Of a stretch of 64,000 bases of DNA, positions 11,821 through 23,985 are shown piece by piece. The stretch is from Paraspadella gotoi (lineage: Eukaryota > Chaetognatha): the NCBI GenBank assembly GCA_051294375.1, contig CM119264.1, forward strand, positions 18,755,581-18,819,580, given 5' to 3'. The notes under the pieces are model-generated. The model did no database searches. It was not told where the DNA came from and was given only the letters and a program-made list of their open reading frames with translations. The translations under genes were made by a program, and so were the position numbers. Position 1 is the first letter of the stretch, and every line of letters begins with the position of its first letter.

Positions 11821-12552
11821 CTGTAAATCCCTCACGACTCACTATCTCATCTCTTCATCTCGTCTCTTCATCGTCTCCTCTCAGTCTCTCTCTCTCTCTC
11901 TCGGCTCTGTCTCCTCTCTGTCTCTCTCTCATCGCGTCCTCGTACGCCTCACTTGAAGTGCGCACGGTCCCACTTCATAGTGCCTTTTTTTTTCGTCTCT
12001 CTGTGCCTCAAAAAGCAAGAGTCATCCGATAGTAAAACGACAACCGGTTAAAATAGGAGCACCGAAAAGAATAGGAAAAGATGCTAAATGGGAAAAAGAG
12101 AAGGGGAGGCAGAAACAAGAGATAGATTTAAGGAGAAAAAAAGGAAGGAGAGAGAGGAGAGAGAGAGAGAGAGAGAGGAGAGAGAGGAGAGAGGATAGAG
12201 AGAGAGATGAGAGGAGAGAGAAGAGAGAGAGAGAGAGAATAATGGAGAAGAGAAACAACAAGTGCAAACCAAATTAGCGCGGGACAACAGGAAGTAAACT
12301 GAACTTTACCCCTATCGCCTGAAAGAGTGTGAACTTGACCTCCTCGCGTGCAGGTGACCTCTCGGTTTGAAAAGGGTAGGGGTCAATGTGACGTTTTGGG
12401 TCGATCTCGTTTGCGCTGACCATTGTTGACCCTGACGCCGCGAGAAGCAACGAAGGGTCGACTCGAGCATTAACAAAGTCGTTTCAATAGATGGACGTCA
12501 CTCTGGCGTGAAAAGAGGAGGTGTGATGTGATGAAGGAGCGAGGGAAAAGGA
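11821..12552. repeat. CT tract and GA tract flanking a short unique stretch
   Basis: Imperfect (CT)n lies at about 11840-11935 and (GA)n at 12145-12240. Between and after them is single-copy DNA. The Leu/Ser-rich frames here are translations of the microsatellite. Confidence 0.8.
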
Positions 12553-15500
12553 CGGAGAGAGATAAAAATACTGCGACTGAGATTGGAGACGATCCGCCGC
12601 AATCTTAAAGCTTATCCAACATCTTTCTGTCGATTTGCTTTTCTAGATTTAGTTTCCTATTCTCTTTCTTTCTTCTTTTCTCTCTTTTTCTAAGCTTTAC
12701 TTATTTTCTTTTTTTTCTGCTCAATGCCAAACTGTTTTTGCTCTTTTTGTCTTTATTTTCTCTTTGTCACCCTTCTTGCTTTTATACTTTTATTCTATCT
12801 CCGTTTCTTTTGAATATTTTCGCTTCTTTTTTCGATCTTCCATTTTTAGCTGATCTCTTCTCTGCTCTCATTTCTATCAGAAGAGAATAGGATTACATGA
12901 CCTCCTTGGTAAAATTCAATCATGTTCGTCAAGGTCATTTCCATATTTGTCTAATGTCTAACAACTACCAAACGAAAACGCGCAAATTATGTGGCTGCGC
13001 AATATTGACTGTGAACAAGATTTTTGCAGCGAAAAATATAGTTAGTTCATGGAGTTTTGTATCACGACCAATATTAAATTGCTTGTTTTAATTTGCTACT
13101 CTGGATTCACTAAACTCGCTTAATTAACATTTATGTATTTTTCATATAATACAAATACAGATGGAAAATATACTCTTATCTTTCGTTTCTTTCTATCCTC
13201 TCGCTCCCTCTTTTTTCATCTTCTTCTCTACTCTGCTCTCTCTCTTTAGCTCTTCGTTCTCTCTCTGCTTCTCTTCTCTCTCTTTCTTCTCTCTCTCTCG
13301 TCTCTCTCTCTCCTCTCTCCTCTGTTCTCTCCTCCCGTCTCCTGCCCCCTCCTCAATCTCTCTTTCCTTTTTCTCCTCTCTCATCCTGTACCGACGATCT
13401 CCTATCCCTGAAGATAGCCTCGTACCTATGACAAAATTAATCCCAATCAGCAATTCGGGAGAAATGATCGCTCGTCGCAATCGAAGGACCCAGGTCGTGG
13501 GAAGGTTTCCTTGAATTATTAATCATAATCGACTTTTGTGACAGCGAGAAGGCAGAGAAAGGCGGCAACGCAACGAAGCATCTGGTGTGCTGAGAAGAAA
13601 AGTGGAAACAAAAAAAAAAATAAGAAGATAAATCAGTGGAAGCCACACAAGCTCTCGGTTAATTTAAAGAAAGGAGAAATCCTCACACATAAACACGAGG
13701 GATGAGATTGGAAATGTCTAAGGAACAGTCTTGCAGCAAAGGTCACAGGGAAAGAGCGTCATAATCTAATTTGTACTGACTCATAAGAGGCTCCTGGAGT
13801 TTTTCTTGCGAAGGTAAATAAAAATACACGGACAAAGCTTAACCTCACTGCAAGTATGTTAAACGGACAGTAAAAGGTCTGCTAATGCAAACTGCTAATC
13901 ATAGTTTTATTTATTTTAAAATAAGAGAATAAAGAAAATTATAGAAGTGAGTGTGCCTCAATCGGCATGTCCGTTTCTTTTCCTCGTTTTGGAATTAGTA
14001 ATGGGCAGATGGCGTTGGAGCGGTTGTCAAATTTCCCACTTTTCCTCGTTGGGTGCGCCGGTGAAAAAGAAGCCATTTGCTGCTCTTCTCCTGCCTGTTC
14101 GGCCTATTTCCGACTTTAGATTAAGGCCAAGAAGTTCTTACTCTTCCCGTTTGGAGGAAGAGATCGGATTGATGTGTGGTTGTAGCTTTTTATATACATT
14201 TTATGTTTATACATATTATAGGACTTATTTTTAAAAAAAGGCTAAATTTAGTAAAAATAGAATTCACTTCAGGAAAATATTTGATTATCGTCTTTTAGTA
14301 TAATTTTTTTTTTAATTTCAGCGGAAGATAGATAGTTCCAATGGTTTGACATTGGTCTTATTTGGAAACATTTTTCATCCCTCTCCATGAGTGCCTTTCG
14401 TCACTCTCTTTCTCTGGATCCGTGCTCTCTCGGTCTCTCCTTCTCTGCGTCCCGTCTCCTCTCTCTCTCTCGTCTCAGTCTCTCTTCGCCTCTCTCATCT
14501 CGTATTCCTCGTCTTACTCTCTCTCTCTCTCATCGTGCGTCTTCTGCTGTGTGTTTGTAGTGTGTGGCAGTAAGTCTGTATCGGCTTCCTCGTAAGATGA
14601 AACAAGTTTGAGGCAAGACAATGTCGGATCTGCACCACGATAATTTAGGCGGATAAAGCAAGCCTGAGATCATGAATGAATTGATTTATAGAGAAAGTGA
14701 TTTAGTATTTTTGTGTCTAAATTTATTTTATTTTAGGATATTTATAGTGGAAATATGGTATTTGTGTTGAAATTGAAATTAGCTATTTTCGGAGACTTGT
14801 GTGTTCTTTTTATTTCAGTATTATGATTGTATGTCTTGTGTCAGTTCAGATAATTATATACCCATTTCTATCATTTTGTTTGCTTCGTTCTTACTTTAAT
14901 TAACTCCTTGTCTTTATATTTATTCGATTTGTTTAGGCAATGAATGAGGATTTGTATGGATGCAATGATGAAGTGATCTATTGATTCACATGGAATAATG
15001 GGAATGCAGTGAGGAGAAGAGAGAAGAGACATCAGGAAATATAACAGATTGTGCCTTAATAAGATCATTTAAAGAATGCTATCGATCAAGTCCTTCAGCT
15101 CAACTGATCAACATCAGACAATTAATCAGTTTTAAATAAGCGAGAGCTTTAAATATAGGGAACTCTTTTGCACTTGCACTATTTCCATGCGAAAAATTTA
15201 GTATCAGCCGATCGCTCAAGTCAACAAGGCCCAACACAGTAATTCATCTCAATTAATCTTCGCAAATATGAATAATTTGAGATCAATATAATGGACTAAA
15301 TAAAAGTAAAGAGAAAGTTCAGGAGTAAGTATTACTTTATTTTTTTTTTCATTTTAAGGAACTCAGTTCTGGACTCGCATCAATTCTTCAAAACCTTTAT
15401 GATCGCAGCACAATCAACACACTTTCCCTCAACGCGCTCACAGGATCATGTTGTTTGTCCCAGAAATTTCAACCAGTGAGTGAATTTAATTGCTTTTTTT

Positions 15501-16333
15501 TCAATAGATTTATCATAATTTTGCTCGTTCTGACATCCATATAAGTGGAATTGAACCGACAAGATTGTGGGGGTGGAGCCGACTAAGGTGGATATCTGCT
15601 GATCTAAGGCGAGAACCGACCTAAAAATGAGCTTTTGTCGCTACGGAAAGGAATACTCTCCGGTTTATCTCAAAGACGCTAAAAAAATCTATCCTAGGAA
15701 AAGCCCTTTTTATTGTTAAGTAATTTTCTAATAATTTTATGCGGTCCATTTTTTAAGCCATTGAAAGTTGAGTTAAGAAGTCGCTACAACTGGCAAAACT
15801 TAGTAATCTAGGTAATGGTACAGTTGTACAGAATTATACATAGATATCAAGATCTGTGTATATTATCTGATACGGCTTTTTAAATTTAAAAAAGTAGTGT
15901 TACGTTTTTTCATCGACGATTCCTAAAAATGGTGGTTTTAGGCTTTTTGCTGAGTCCCGCCGTACAAAACAACAACCGAACGATCTCGGTAACGAACTCT
16001 AACGAAACGATCGACGACGATTGCAGGACGAAGACGGCAGCGGCGGCGCGGGCGGGCGGGGGCGGGCGGGCGGACGGCGCGCGAACTTTCGAACAGGAGC
16101 GAAGGCGATCAGAGAGAACGTGAAGACGAATCGGACGAGCAAAAGCAAAAGGCTTTCACCTGCGGGAAAATAAGAATATTATTTTTTTCGAAATTATAAA
16201 AAAAAGAACCAAAACATAGTAATTCACGATTTCAATGGCGAGTGAAATGAAAGATCGAATACTGTGGGCAAAATTATCTGATATAGCCGACTTCAGATTT
16301 TTGCACCCGCCTAATAAGAATTGCTGAGCATTT
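12553..16333. repeat. Second copy of the 1-7260 block, shorter
   Basis: Collinear with 1-7260 from the GAGATTGGAGACGATCCGCC words at the start to GAATTGCTGA and a T-rich end, with many one-base indels. It lacks the expanded satellite and fold-back part (about 2560-5535). The end of homology is the same in both copies (after GCTGA-CATTTTTTTATTTTT). It could be the other haplotype, an unpolished duplicate or a true duplication. Confidence 0.75.
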
Positions 16334-17309
16334 TTTTATTTTTTAACTCCCAGTCCAGCTTTCTTTCTTTAGTTACTGTGCTCATCAATGCATGGTCTGA
16401 ACTCACTAAAAAAGCTTTTTTTTTCCATTTGAATAGGACCTTCACTGTTTATAAGTATAATTTTTATGAAAAAACTGAAATGTTTGAGAATTTCGTTCCT
16501 TACAATATAGCAGCGCATTTTTGGAGTTATGTGCTCAGGGACAATCTGAATGTCACATAAGCTGTTGTTCACAACCCACAAGAGCAGTCTTTTTTCATTT
16601 TATAATTTTTCTAGCAAACTTTTAGAAATCTTAGCAAATAAGACTAAGCATATTGATCTCCCTACCAACTAAACCTTATAAAATATATTATATACGAGTT
16701 TTTCTCTCGAATTTACTAACTAATGAGATTAAAAGAATTTAAAGTCTGTCTCATTATTCACAATAAGTTTTAAATTGAAATATCAATTACAGAGGGGAAA
16801 ATCATGTTGCTAAAAAGCTGCTGAAGAGCAGGCAGCACCAGTGCTAAGTTACTCTTACGGGACTTTTCCTAACTAATGAAATGAACAAATTATTAATCAC
16901 AGTCAGTCAGTTTAAGAGTGTATAACAATCTTCTCCTCATTTCACTCCCATTGAAATACCGTGTAAAGAATGCATGCTGGCGATGTTTGAAGATTAACTT
17001 TAAGATTTTTTTATAAATGGAACAACATCTAATAATTTATTCGTTTAAACATCAAAAAAGCCAGAATCTACTAGTCATTATCGTGTTTGGATAACAATTC
17101 ATTTTTATTTNNNNNNNNNNNNNNNNNNNNNNNNNTGTTTGGATAACCATTCATTTTTACTTTAAATGCTCCCTTTTTATCACTGAAATAAAGCACTATT
17201 GAAGGATCTATCTAATCAACAACAATACACTAGCATACAGACACAAGCGCGTTCGCATACATACACTTTCTCACGCAGAAACTGAAAAGCCTTCCCATCT
17301 CAGTCTCAC
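16334..17309. other. AT-rich single-copy stretch with a gap, no gene seen
   Basis: Includes the 25-base gap 17111-17135. The bases on either side of the gap are the same sequence (TGTTTGGATAAC then ATTCATTTTTA), so the gap probably joins two overlapping ends. Confidence 0.7.
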
Positions 17310-17441
17310 CTGGCAAGTGTGAAGCCTGAGTGCTGAGCATTTCATGATGACGTTTCGCGACAACGGAACTCGGCGTCGGGATGGTTGATGCCACACCGAC
17401 CACGAGACATTGCGAGGCGGGACAGGAGGGTTGGCAGATAC
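17310..17441 (-). CDS. Candidate internal exon, product not recognised
   Basis: On the minus strand a pyrimidine-rich acceptor (TTCTCACACTTAG) precedes 132 nt that end at a donor GTGAGACT. Two reading frames stay open. A phase 0-0 frame starts VSANPPVPPRNVSW and ends LRLHTCQ. A phase 1-1 frame contains ICQPSCPASQCLVVG. Symmetric exons of this size are common in extracellular modular proteins, and the minus strand is also the strand of the Ig exons, so it could be a downstream exon of that gene. The Ig hallmark motifs are not clear, and I cannot choose a frame. Confidence 0.3.
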
Positions 17442-17696
17442 CTAAGTGTGAGAACGATAAAACGGGATCAATGACTATTTTGGGTAGAGACAATGTTGAG
17501 AACGACGTAAGTGAAACGGAAGGCGGATCGAGGTCCACGTAAACTGCCTTTCTATTAAGTCGAAGTTTTCGGGTACAAATCACCACTTTTATTAAAAATA
17601 TATTAACTTAAAACTGATATCAACATCAACATCGTCAACAACATCCGTTTTATATTTATAGAAAAGTAGCTCAATTTTACGGACGTTTTTTTCGTA

Positions 17697-17843
17697 ATGG
17701 CGACGTTTGTTTCGGCGACGGAACTCGCCTTGTCTCACTGCGTTTACAAGTCGGTGGTGATTCGAGACATAAAAAAGGCATTAGCCCCTGAGAGACTAAA
17801 CCGTCGCCGCCAGACGACCGCGCAGATAGAGGAAAGGGGATGA
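17697..17843 (+). CDS. Candidate small ORF or first exon, 48 codons
   Basis: An ATG followed by GCG (GTAATGGCG) opens a 48-codon frame ending in TGA. The peptide begins MATFVSATELALSHCVYKS and has a basic C-terminal third (RLNRRRQTT). Composition is more balanced than in the flanking DNA. There is no splice or homology support, so it may be chance. Confidence 0.2.
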   Translation: MATFVSATELALSHCVYKSVVIRDIKKALAPERLNRRRQTTAQIEERG

Positions 17844-19007
17844 GGGCATTGTGGTCGATCACTTTGACAGAAGTATTTGAATTGGGGCAATGTGGTAGAT
17901 CAAGCGGATAGAAGGAGAGTGGAATAAAGGTGTTTGGGATTGTGAAGTGACTGGGCGGGAAATAAGTGGGTCAGGGTTAAGAAAATTATCGAGTTTCTTT
18001 ATAAAGGATCGAGAATCGGAAAAAAATTACAAATCGGAACATTAGATTTTTTAAATAGATTTTTGTGTGAAGGTATGAAAGAACGGAGTTTGGGAGAAAC
18101 AGAAAGAGAAGTTAAGTGGTCGAAATTTAAATGCTTCGAAGTACGAACATCGTGTTCAAAGCAATGACCGCTGAAATTTAATTTTGTGGAATCTAAAACA
18201 AAAGCATTTGCCAAAAAAAAAACCGTCAGAACATAAAACATTTTAGGAGCAGGAACGAAAATTACTTTCAAATGCAGCGAAAAATTAATTTATCTATGTT
18301 TTCGATCAGTACGGTTCTTTAGAAAAAAGTAGAAAAAATATTTATTAAATTGAATTAAAAGATTAGTAACGAAGTTCAAGGTTCAATCAAGAGCAGACTC
18401 AAATCCCCCTCCTCCCCTCAATCTCGGAGTTTTTTCCCCGCGTGTGACGCTCACCAAATCGTTCGCGCTAGAAATGGAATTCATAAAAGGCAGCGGTTGG
18501 CCTGAGCGAAAGCGGGAGCGATAGCGAGAGCGAGAGCGAGAGCGAGAGAGACCGGGCGAGAGCGAGAGAGACCGGGCGAGAGCTTTGTGATTCGCTAAAT
18601 GGAATTTCGAGTTGGCCCGCTACATATGCGTGGGAGTTTTGAGGGGCGACAAGGGCAAATATCGGGCTATGGCAGCGAGGGTAAATTCGGGGGAGAGCGA
18701 CGGCGTCAAATAGGGGGTAAACAGCGGGAACAATAAAGCGGGGAATTGGAGTGGGCTAATCTGGAGGAGCGGGAGGGAAAAATATTGGCAGGTGGCAGGG
18801 AATGTTTATTCTCGTAGACTGGTAGTGGAGAGGAAGATGGCAGAGAAAGGAAGAGTGGCAAAGGCGGTTGCGAATAATGGCGACATAATTGGAAAAAAGA
18901 GGTCGTCGGTCGAATCGTCGAAACGCGAAGAAGAAATCACACGCCTCTTTCTTTAATGGAATTTGAACCAAAAGCTGAAAAGTCGGTAGGGGGAGGCCCG
19001 AGGGAAC

Positions 19008-19079
<72 letters not shown>
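17844..19079. other. Mostly gene-free stretch with (GAGCGA)n and (GA)n
   Basis: A GAGAGC/GAGCGA repeat lies at 18505-18590, including two copies of GAGAGAGACCGGGCGAGAGC. GA microsatellite runs from about 19010. No exon framework was recognised. Confidence 0.6.
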
Positions 19080-19084
<5 letters not shown>

Positions 19085-19710
19085 CAGGCAGAGAGAGAGT
19101 TGGAAAGGCACTCATGGAGAGGGATGAAAAGATGGTGTTCAAATTAGAAATGTCAAAACGGCATTGGGAACGAGTCTTACTTCGCTGAATTAGAAAAGAA
19201 AATTAATTACTAAAGAGAGACCGGATAAAAGATAAAAAAAAATGAAAATTATTTTTATTTTCTGAAGTGAGCTTTTACATTTTAGCCTTTTTGTTGAGAA
19301 AATCAGTAGTAAAGTATGTAATAAAGTTATGTATAGTAGAGAAGGTTATCAACCACAACAGTCAATCTGCCGGGACTCTGTCGCCTCGGACAAATAGCGG
19401 GAAGAGTAAAGAACTGGTCTTGGCCTTAATTACAGGTGGAAGATGGCCGAAGAGGAGGAGAAGGGAAAATGGCTTCTATTCGCATGCATACGAGGAAAAT
19501 GGTGGGGAAAGTTGAAACGTCAGGACGCCATCTGCTTACTAATTCCAAAGGAGGAGGAGACGGAATGCGATTGAGGACACTCGACGTTATAATTTTTCTT
19601 TATTTTTCTAATTTTATAAAATTAAAAATATGATGAGGCAGCTCTGATTAAGCGACTTTTACTACCGATGGTGATTAGCGATGTGTAGCAGTGGTTGAAG
19701 CTTTGTGTTT
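19080..19710 (-). repeat. Inverted partial third copy of the 1-7260 block
   Basis: The reverse complement of this stretch follows 1210-1740 (and 13840-14400) in order: AAAGCTT..ACCACTG, GGTAGTAAAAGTCGCT, GAGTGTCCTCAATCGCATTCCG, GCAGATGGCGT..TGACGTTTCAA, CATTTTCCTCG, TTAAGGCCAAG, and CATCCCTCTCCATGAGTGCC. Identity is lower than between the first two copies. It ends at the gap 19711-19735 on one side and in a GA tract on the other. Confidence 0.7.
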
Positions 19711-20235
19711 NNNNNNNNNNNNNNNNNNNNNNNNNGGATCGTTTCTTCGAACGCTGAACCGCTCTACGGAGACGTGTCACCCCAGACGCGCCGCGGGATG
19801 GCGGGGTCGGCGCAGTCTTTGTGGCTCCAAGACTGCACTTTTCGCCATCTTTTAAAGGTGCCACTTGAAAGTTAATTTTACGGATGGCCGTTTCTCTTGA
19901 GGTTTTGAACCCAGTTTCAAAAAAAAACGTAATCAGAATCACCAGTTAAATTTCGCGCCCGACTAAAAAGATTAACTCATCCTTTTTTCATCTTCCGTTT
20001 TCATTTTTTTTTTAAATCTTTTTTTTTTTAAATTAAATATTCTATTTTTCAGTCCCGAATCCAGGCTTCTTTAATATTTCCTTTCTTTAGTAAAATTTCC
20101 CCCCCCCCCGAGTTTTTTTCCTTTAAGTTTATTCAATTTTTTTCGGTTTCCCTCAAATGCAATTATTCGGGAAGGATTTTTTTCCATCTCTTTTTTTTTC
20201 GTCCTTTCAAAAGACGTAATCCTATCAGCGACAAA

Positions 20236-20424
20236 ATGCCAGAGATCGTCATAACAACAGAAGAAGGAATATTAGAACACCCACGATCGAAACCCGATCC
20301 TCCTTTTCTCTTGGGCGTTGACGTCTCAGCGAAGAGAAAAAGGAAAATTCCACGGTCCGTCGACCTCGTATTGAAGAAAAGGTTCGACGACCGATTAGAA
20401 AATATAAAAAAAGAAAATAGATGA
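20236..20424 (+). CDS. Candidate small ORF, 62 codons, unrecognised
   Basis: The ATG has A at -3 (ACAAAATGCC). The peptide starts MPEIVITTEEGILEHPRSKP, has a basic segment (SAKRKRKIPR) and ends in a Lys/Asn-rich tail. The minus strand is open across the same stretch, so the frame is not decisive. No family recognised. Confidence 0.2.
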   Translation: MPEIVITTEEGILEHPRSKPDPPFLLGVDVSAKRKRKIPRSVDLVLKKRFDDRLENIKKENR

Positions 20425-20884
20425 ATGAAACAAATCCCGATTAGAAAATTGATACGAATAGCAAAAATTGATAAAAAAAAAAAAATCCTGAGACGAAGAA
20501 ATTTACATGATCCGCGTTTATCGGAAATTAAGAGAGATGGATAATTCGCCACGAAGGGAAACGAACGCAGAAGTGGGGCTCATCGCGATTACCTTTGGAC
20601 CACGGAGCGTCTGGTGATCACGTGATTGTGACACTAAAGAGAGCGACGCTGAAGATGTTCCTTTTGGCCGAAGGCGACGGAGATTCCATCGACTCATCAT
20701 CAGGAGAGAAAAGAAAAGGTGACGTCGCGATTGGGGAATAGAGGAACGGGGAGGAAGGAGGAAAAGGAGGAAGGGAAAAAAGGATAGTAAAGAGGAGGCT
20801 TGTAAAAGGAAAAAAAAGGAAGGAAGAAATCAATGATGACTAGATATGTTGGTGGATAAAGCGAAGGGGGAAGTATGGAACGAA

Positions 20885-20935
20885 AGAACGAATGAACGAA
20901 CAAACGAACGAACGAACGAACGAACCAACTAACGA
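20885..20935. repeat. (GAAC)n microsatellite
   Basis: GAACGAACGAAC units with a few substitutions. Confidence 0.9.
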
Positions 20936-21156
20936 ATGAACGGACGAACTACATTTTGAAAAGGAAAAAAAAGCGAACGGATCTGATCCCCGACCAGGTA
21001 GCGTGCGGAAAGATGGAATATTAGAACCGAAGGTTCGACTCCCTCCTTCGCCGCAGCATCGACTTGATCGGGGAAATGGAGACACCTTTCGTCCGCCAGG
21101 GAGAAGCGAGAGACCATCGAAATGGGGAGAGAAAATATTAATGGCGTCGGAAAGAA

Positions 21157-21613
21157 NNNNNNNNNNNNNNNNNNNNNNNNNNNNNNNNNNNNNNNNNNNN
21201 NNNNNNNNNNNNNNNNNNNNNNNNNNNNNNNNNNNNNNNNNNNNNNNNNNNNNNNNNNNNNNNNNNNNNNNNNNNNNNNNNNNNNNNNNNNNNNNNNNNN
21301 NNNNNNNNNNNNNNNNNNNNNNNNNNNNNNNNNNNNNNNNNNNNNNNNNNNNNNNNNNNNNNNNNNNNNNNNNNNNNNNNNNNNNNNNNNNNNNNNNNNN
21401 NNNNNNNNNNNNNNNNNNNNNNNNNNNNNNNNNNNNNNNNNNNNNNNNNNNNNNNNNNNNNNNNNNNNNNNNNNNNNNNNNNNNNNNNNNNNNNNNNNNN
21501 NNNNNNNNNNNNNNNNNNNNNNNNNNNNNNNNNNNNNNNNNNNNNNNNNNNNNNNNNNNNNNNNNNNNNNNNNNNNNNNNNNNNNNNNNNNNNNNNNNNN
21601 NNNNNNNNNNNNN
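21157..21613. other. Assembly gap (457 N)
   Basis: The largest gap in the window. It is flanked on the right by pyrimidine-only sequence. Open frames spanning it are artefacts. Confidence 0.99.
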
Positions 21614-22980
21614 CCCTTTGCCTCTTTCCTTCCTTGTCTCGTTTCGCTTCTTTCCTTCTTTCCTTCTTCGCTCTTTTCCCTCTTTTCTGTTCTTTAAATC
21701 TTTCCTTCTTTTCTCGGCTTTTCTTCTTTCATCCTTTCCCTTGCTTTTCTCCTTTCCCTCCTTCCTCTCTCTTCTCTTTTTCCTTCTTCTTCCTTTCTAC
21801 CTTTCGCTCCTTTTCCATTCATTTTCTGCCTTTGCCTACCTTTCTCTTCTTTTCTCCTTTCCTTCTTCTCCTGCAATTCCTTCTTTCGCGACAGTACCGC
21901 AGGCCATTATATTTTCTCGAAAAAAGGAAAGGAGGAAAAAAGGAAAGGAATGGGGAAAGGAATGAAAAATGTGAAAACCGGGCGGATGAGGTGGACTAAA
22001 ATAACGTCGATAAAAGCAGAATTTATGTTGGCATATGGTTTGAAAAGAAAGACAATAAACCATGAAATGAAGGTGGCGCGAAATTATTAAACATAAAAAA
22101 TATGGAAGGAAAATAAAAGCGTTGAAAAAATAAGAGTTGGAAAAAAAATTGATTAAAATAGAAAAGGAGAAAGAAAATGTGGAGAAACGAAAACCAAAAA
22201 AAAAATGTGATGTCGGCAGAGAAGACGAGGAAAAAGAAAGGAAAACAAACTGGGAGAAAAAAAAAGGATAAAAAGAAGTGAATAATTGAGGAAATGCGAA
22301 TGACGAAGGGGAAACTGAGGAAAACGCGGCGTTGATTAAGCGCGCGGTTTAGCGGCGGAATCAGGAGCGAAAATTATTAGAAAATTATTATCGGGAGGAG
22401 GAGGTGGAAAAATGGAGGGAGGAAATGCAGGGATTGAATGGAAAAGGGAAGTGGAACCGCGTCAAAAAAAAAAGAGGAAGAGGAAAAGGGAAGAAAAATG
22501 GGAAGAAAAAAAGGAGGAAGGAGGAAAAGAAAGAGAGGGAGGCAGGACCGCCTGATGGACGGCTTCGCGAAATGAAACGCGGATCGAAAAGGAAAAAAAA
22601 CGCTGAGAAAAAAGAAAAAAAACGATAGAAGAGGAAAAAGGAGGAAAAATGGTTCGAAAATTTAGGGCAAAGTCCTTTCGGAAACCGGCAAGGTGGGAGG
22701 AAATTCATTTAGCCGGTGGGAAAGAAAAAATGAGCAGCCAGAGGAGAGACGATGAGAGAAGACGACGAGACTGAGGAGGACGAGACTGAGAGAGAGAAGA
22801 GCAACGACCAGAGAGAAAGAGAGATCGAGAGAAGACTGGACAGAGAGAGAGAGAGAGAGAGATCGCATAGATGGACACAGTGAACATCGGTGTCGGCGAT
22901 GATTGAATAAAAACAGTAAGGTCAAAAGGAAGGACGAAGCTGCGAGGGCGAAGAAGATAAAAAGTAGAGGAAGGCTTTCG
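21614..22980. repeat. Polypyrimidine stretch switching to polypurine stretch
   Basis: 21614-21890 is almost only C and T (CCTTTC, TTCCTTCTT), and 21910-22960 is strongly purine-rich (GGAAAAGG, GAAAAGGAGG). Phe/Ser/Leu-rich and Lys/Arg/Glu-rich open frames here reflect base composition and not coding. Confidence 0.75.
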
Positions 22981-23985
22981 AGCATTTGATAGAAGACTCA
23001 GTTTTCTTTGTCAACAAAAAATGGACACAATAGTTGTATACGGTTTTCACCGCAGAAGGGGAGAGGAGCAGAAGCGAGATGAGGACGACGAGGGAGAGAG
23101 AGAGGCGAGGGGGGAGGCTAGAGAAAGAAAGTTAAGATTTACTGAATAGGCGGCGCAATTGCTGTATCTCGATGGCGCAGAAAACTCCAAGGCAACATAA
23201 TGAAAAGAAATTTTTTTTTTTTCTGGTGAGATTATTTTCTGATTCGACGGTGAAATTGATTTCGCGCCATTTAATCTTTCTAATATCACGCTGGCCATAA
23301 CAAATATATGAGATTCGGAAAAGACATATTTCTTCAGAAAAAAATATTATAAATATATACATATTTATGTGGTTTATTTATTTTTCAACGTTGTTTTATC
23401 TGAAATTCCGAATATTTTGCCTCCAACGTTACTGAAAAAGAACATAATTAAAAAAGCCGTTTATGTTGCTTTCAGATTTCAAAAGCAATAAAATCAAAAT
23501 GAATCTCATCGCTTTAAGCATTGGCTCCTTCATCCACGAGAGGGCGAGAACAATATTGCGATAAGAAACGCGATTACGCGTGAAATCAAATTGAATTGAG
23601 AGCGAGGATATCATTATGACCGCAAATCACCTCTTCCCTTGCGATCGGGGAAATGATAAGATTGGGCAAGAAGTTGTCGGGTAGAATATGGCGGACTGGG
23701 AGATGCAGGGGTTGAGAGGGAATCTCAGAGAGAGTCCACGACTTTACCCTGAGGTGGGAAAGTAAAGGCAACCTGACAATTGAATCACTGGTAGTAACAT
23801 TGATGATCATTGATCAACGTGCAGCTCTGGTTTAAAACTCCAACCTTTGAGCGAGGGTGGCCCTTTGGGTGAGTAATAAAAGTTGGGGTGAGGCATCGTG
23901 TCCGATCTGTCAAGGTGAGTCGGTCCGAAGATCTACGAGTTCCTAATCTGCGCCTTCGCTTTCGCGCAAAGAAAGAAAATCTACA
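22981..23985. other. Single-copy stretch, no gene seen
   Basis: A mixed-composition interval between two purine/pyrimidine-biased blocks. Short minus-strand frames (for example 23586-23810) lack splice context. Confidence 0.5.

Larger units (their letters stand above)
19736..21156. other. Unassigned stretch, no firm gene
   Basis: Contains homopolymer-rich DNA (20080-20130), a candidate ORF listed separately, and a (CGAA)n tract at 20885-20935. A possible minus-strand donor GTAATCGC near 20593 has no convincing partner acceptor. Confidence 0.5.

Noticed and set aside
20985-21065. tRNA-like stretch with GGTTCGACTCCC
   Set aside because: Only the T-arm resembles a tRNA. No acceptor stem, D-arm or anticodon stem can be formed around it.
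21003-21965. 320-codon plus-strand ORF
   Set aside because: Most of it is the 457-base N gap, and the rest is pyrimidine-rich sequence giving Phe/Ser/Leu.
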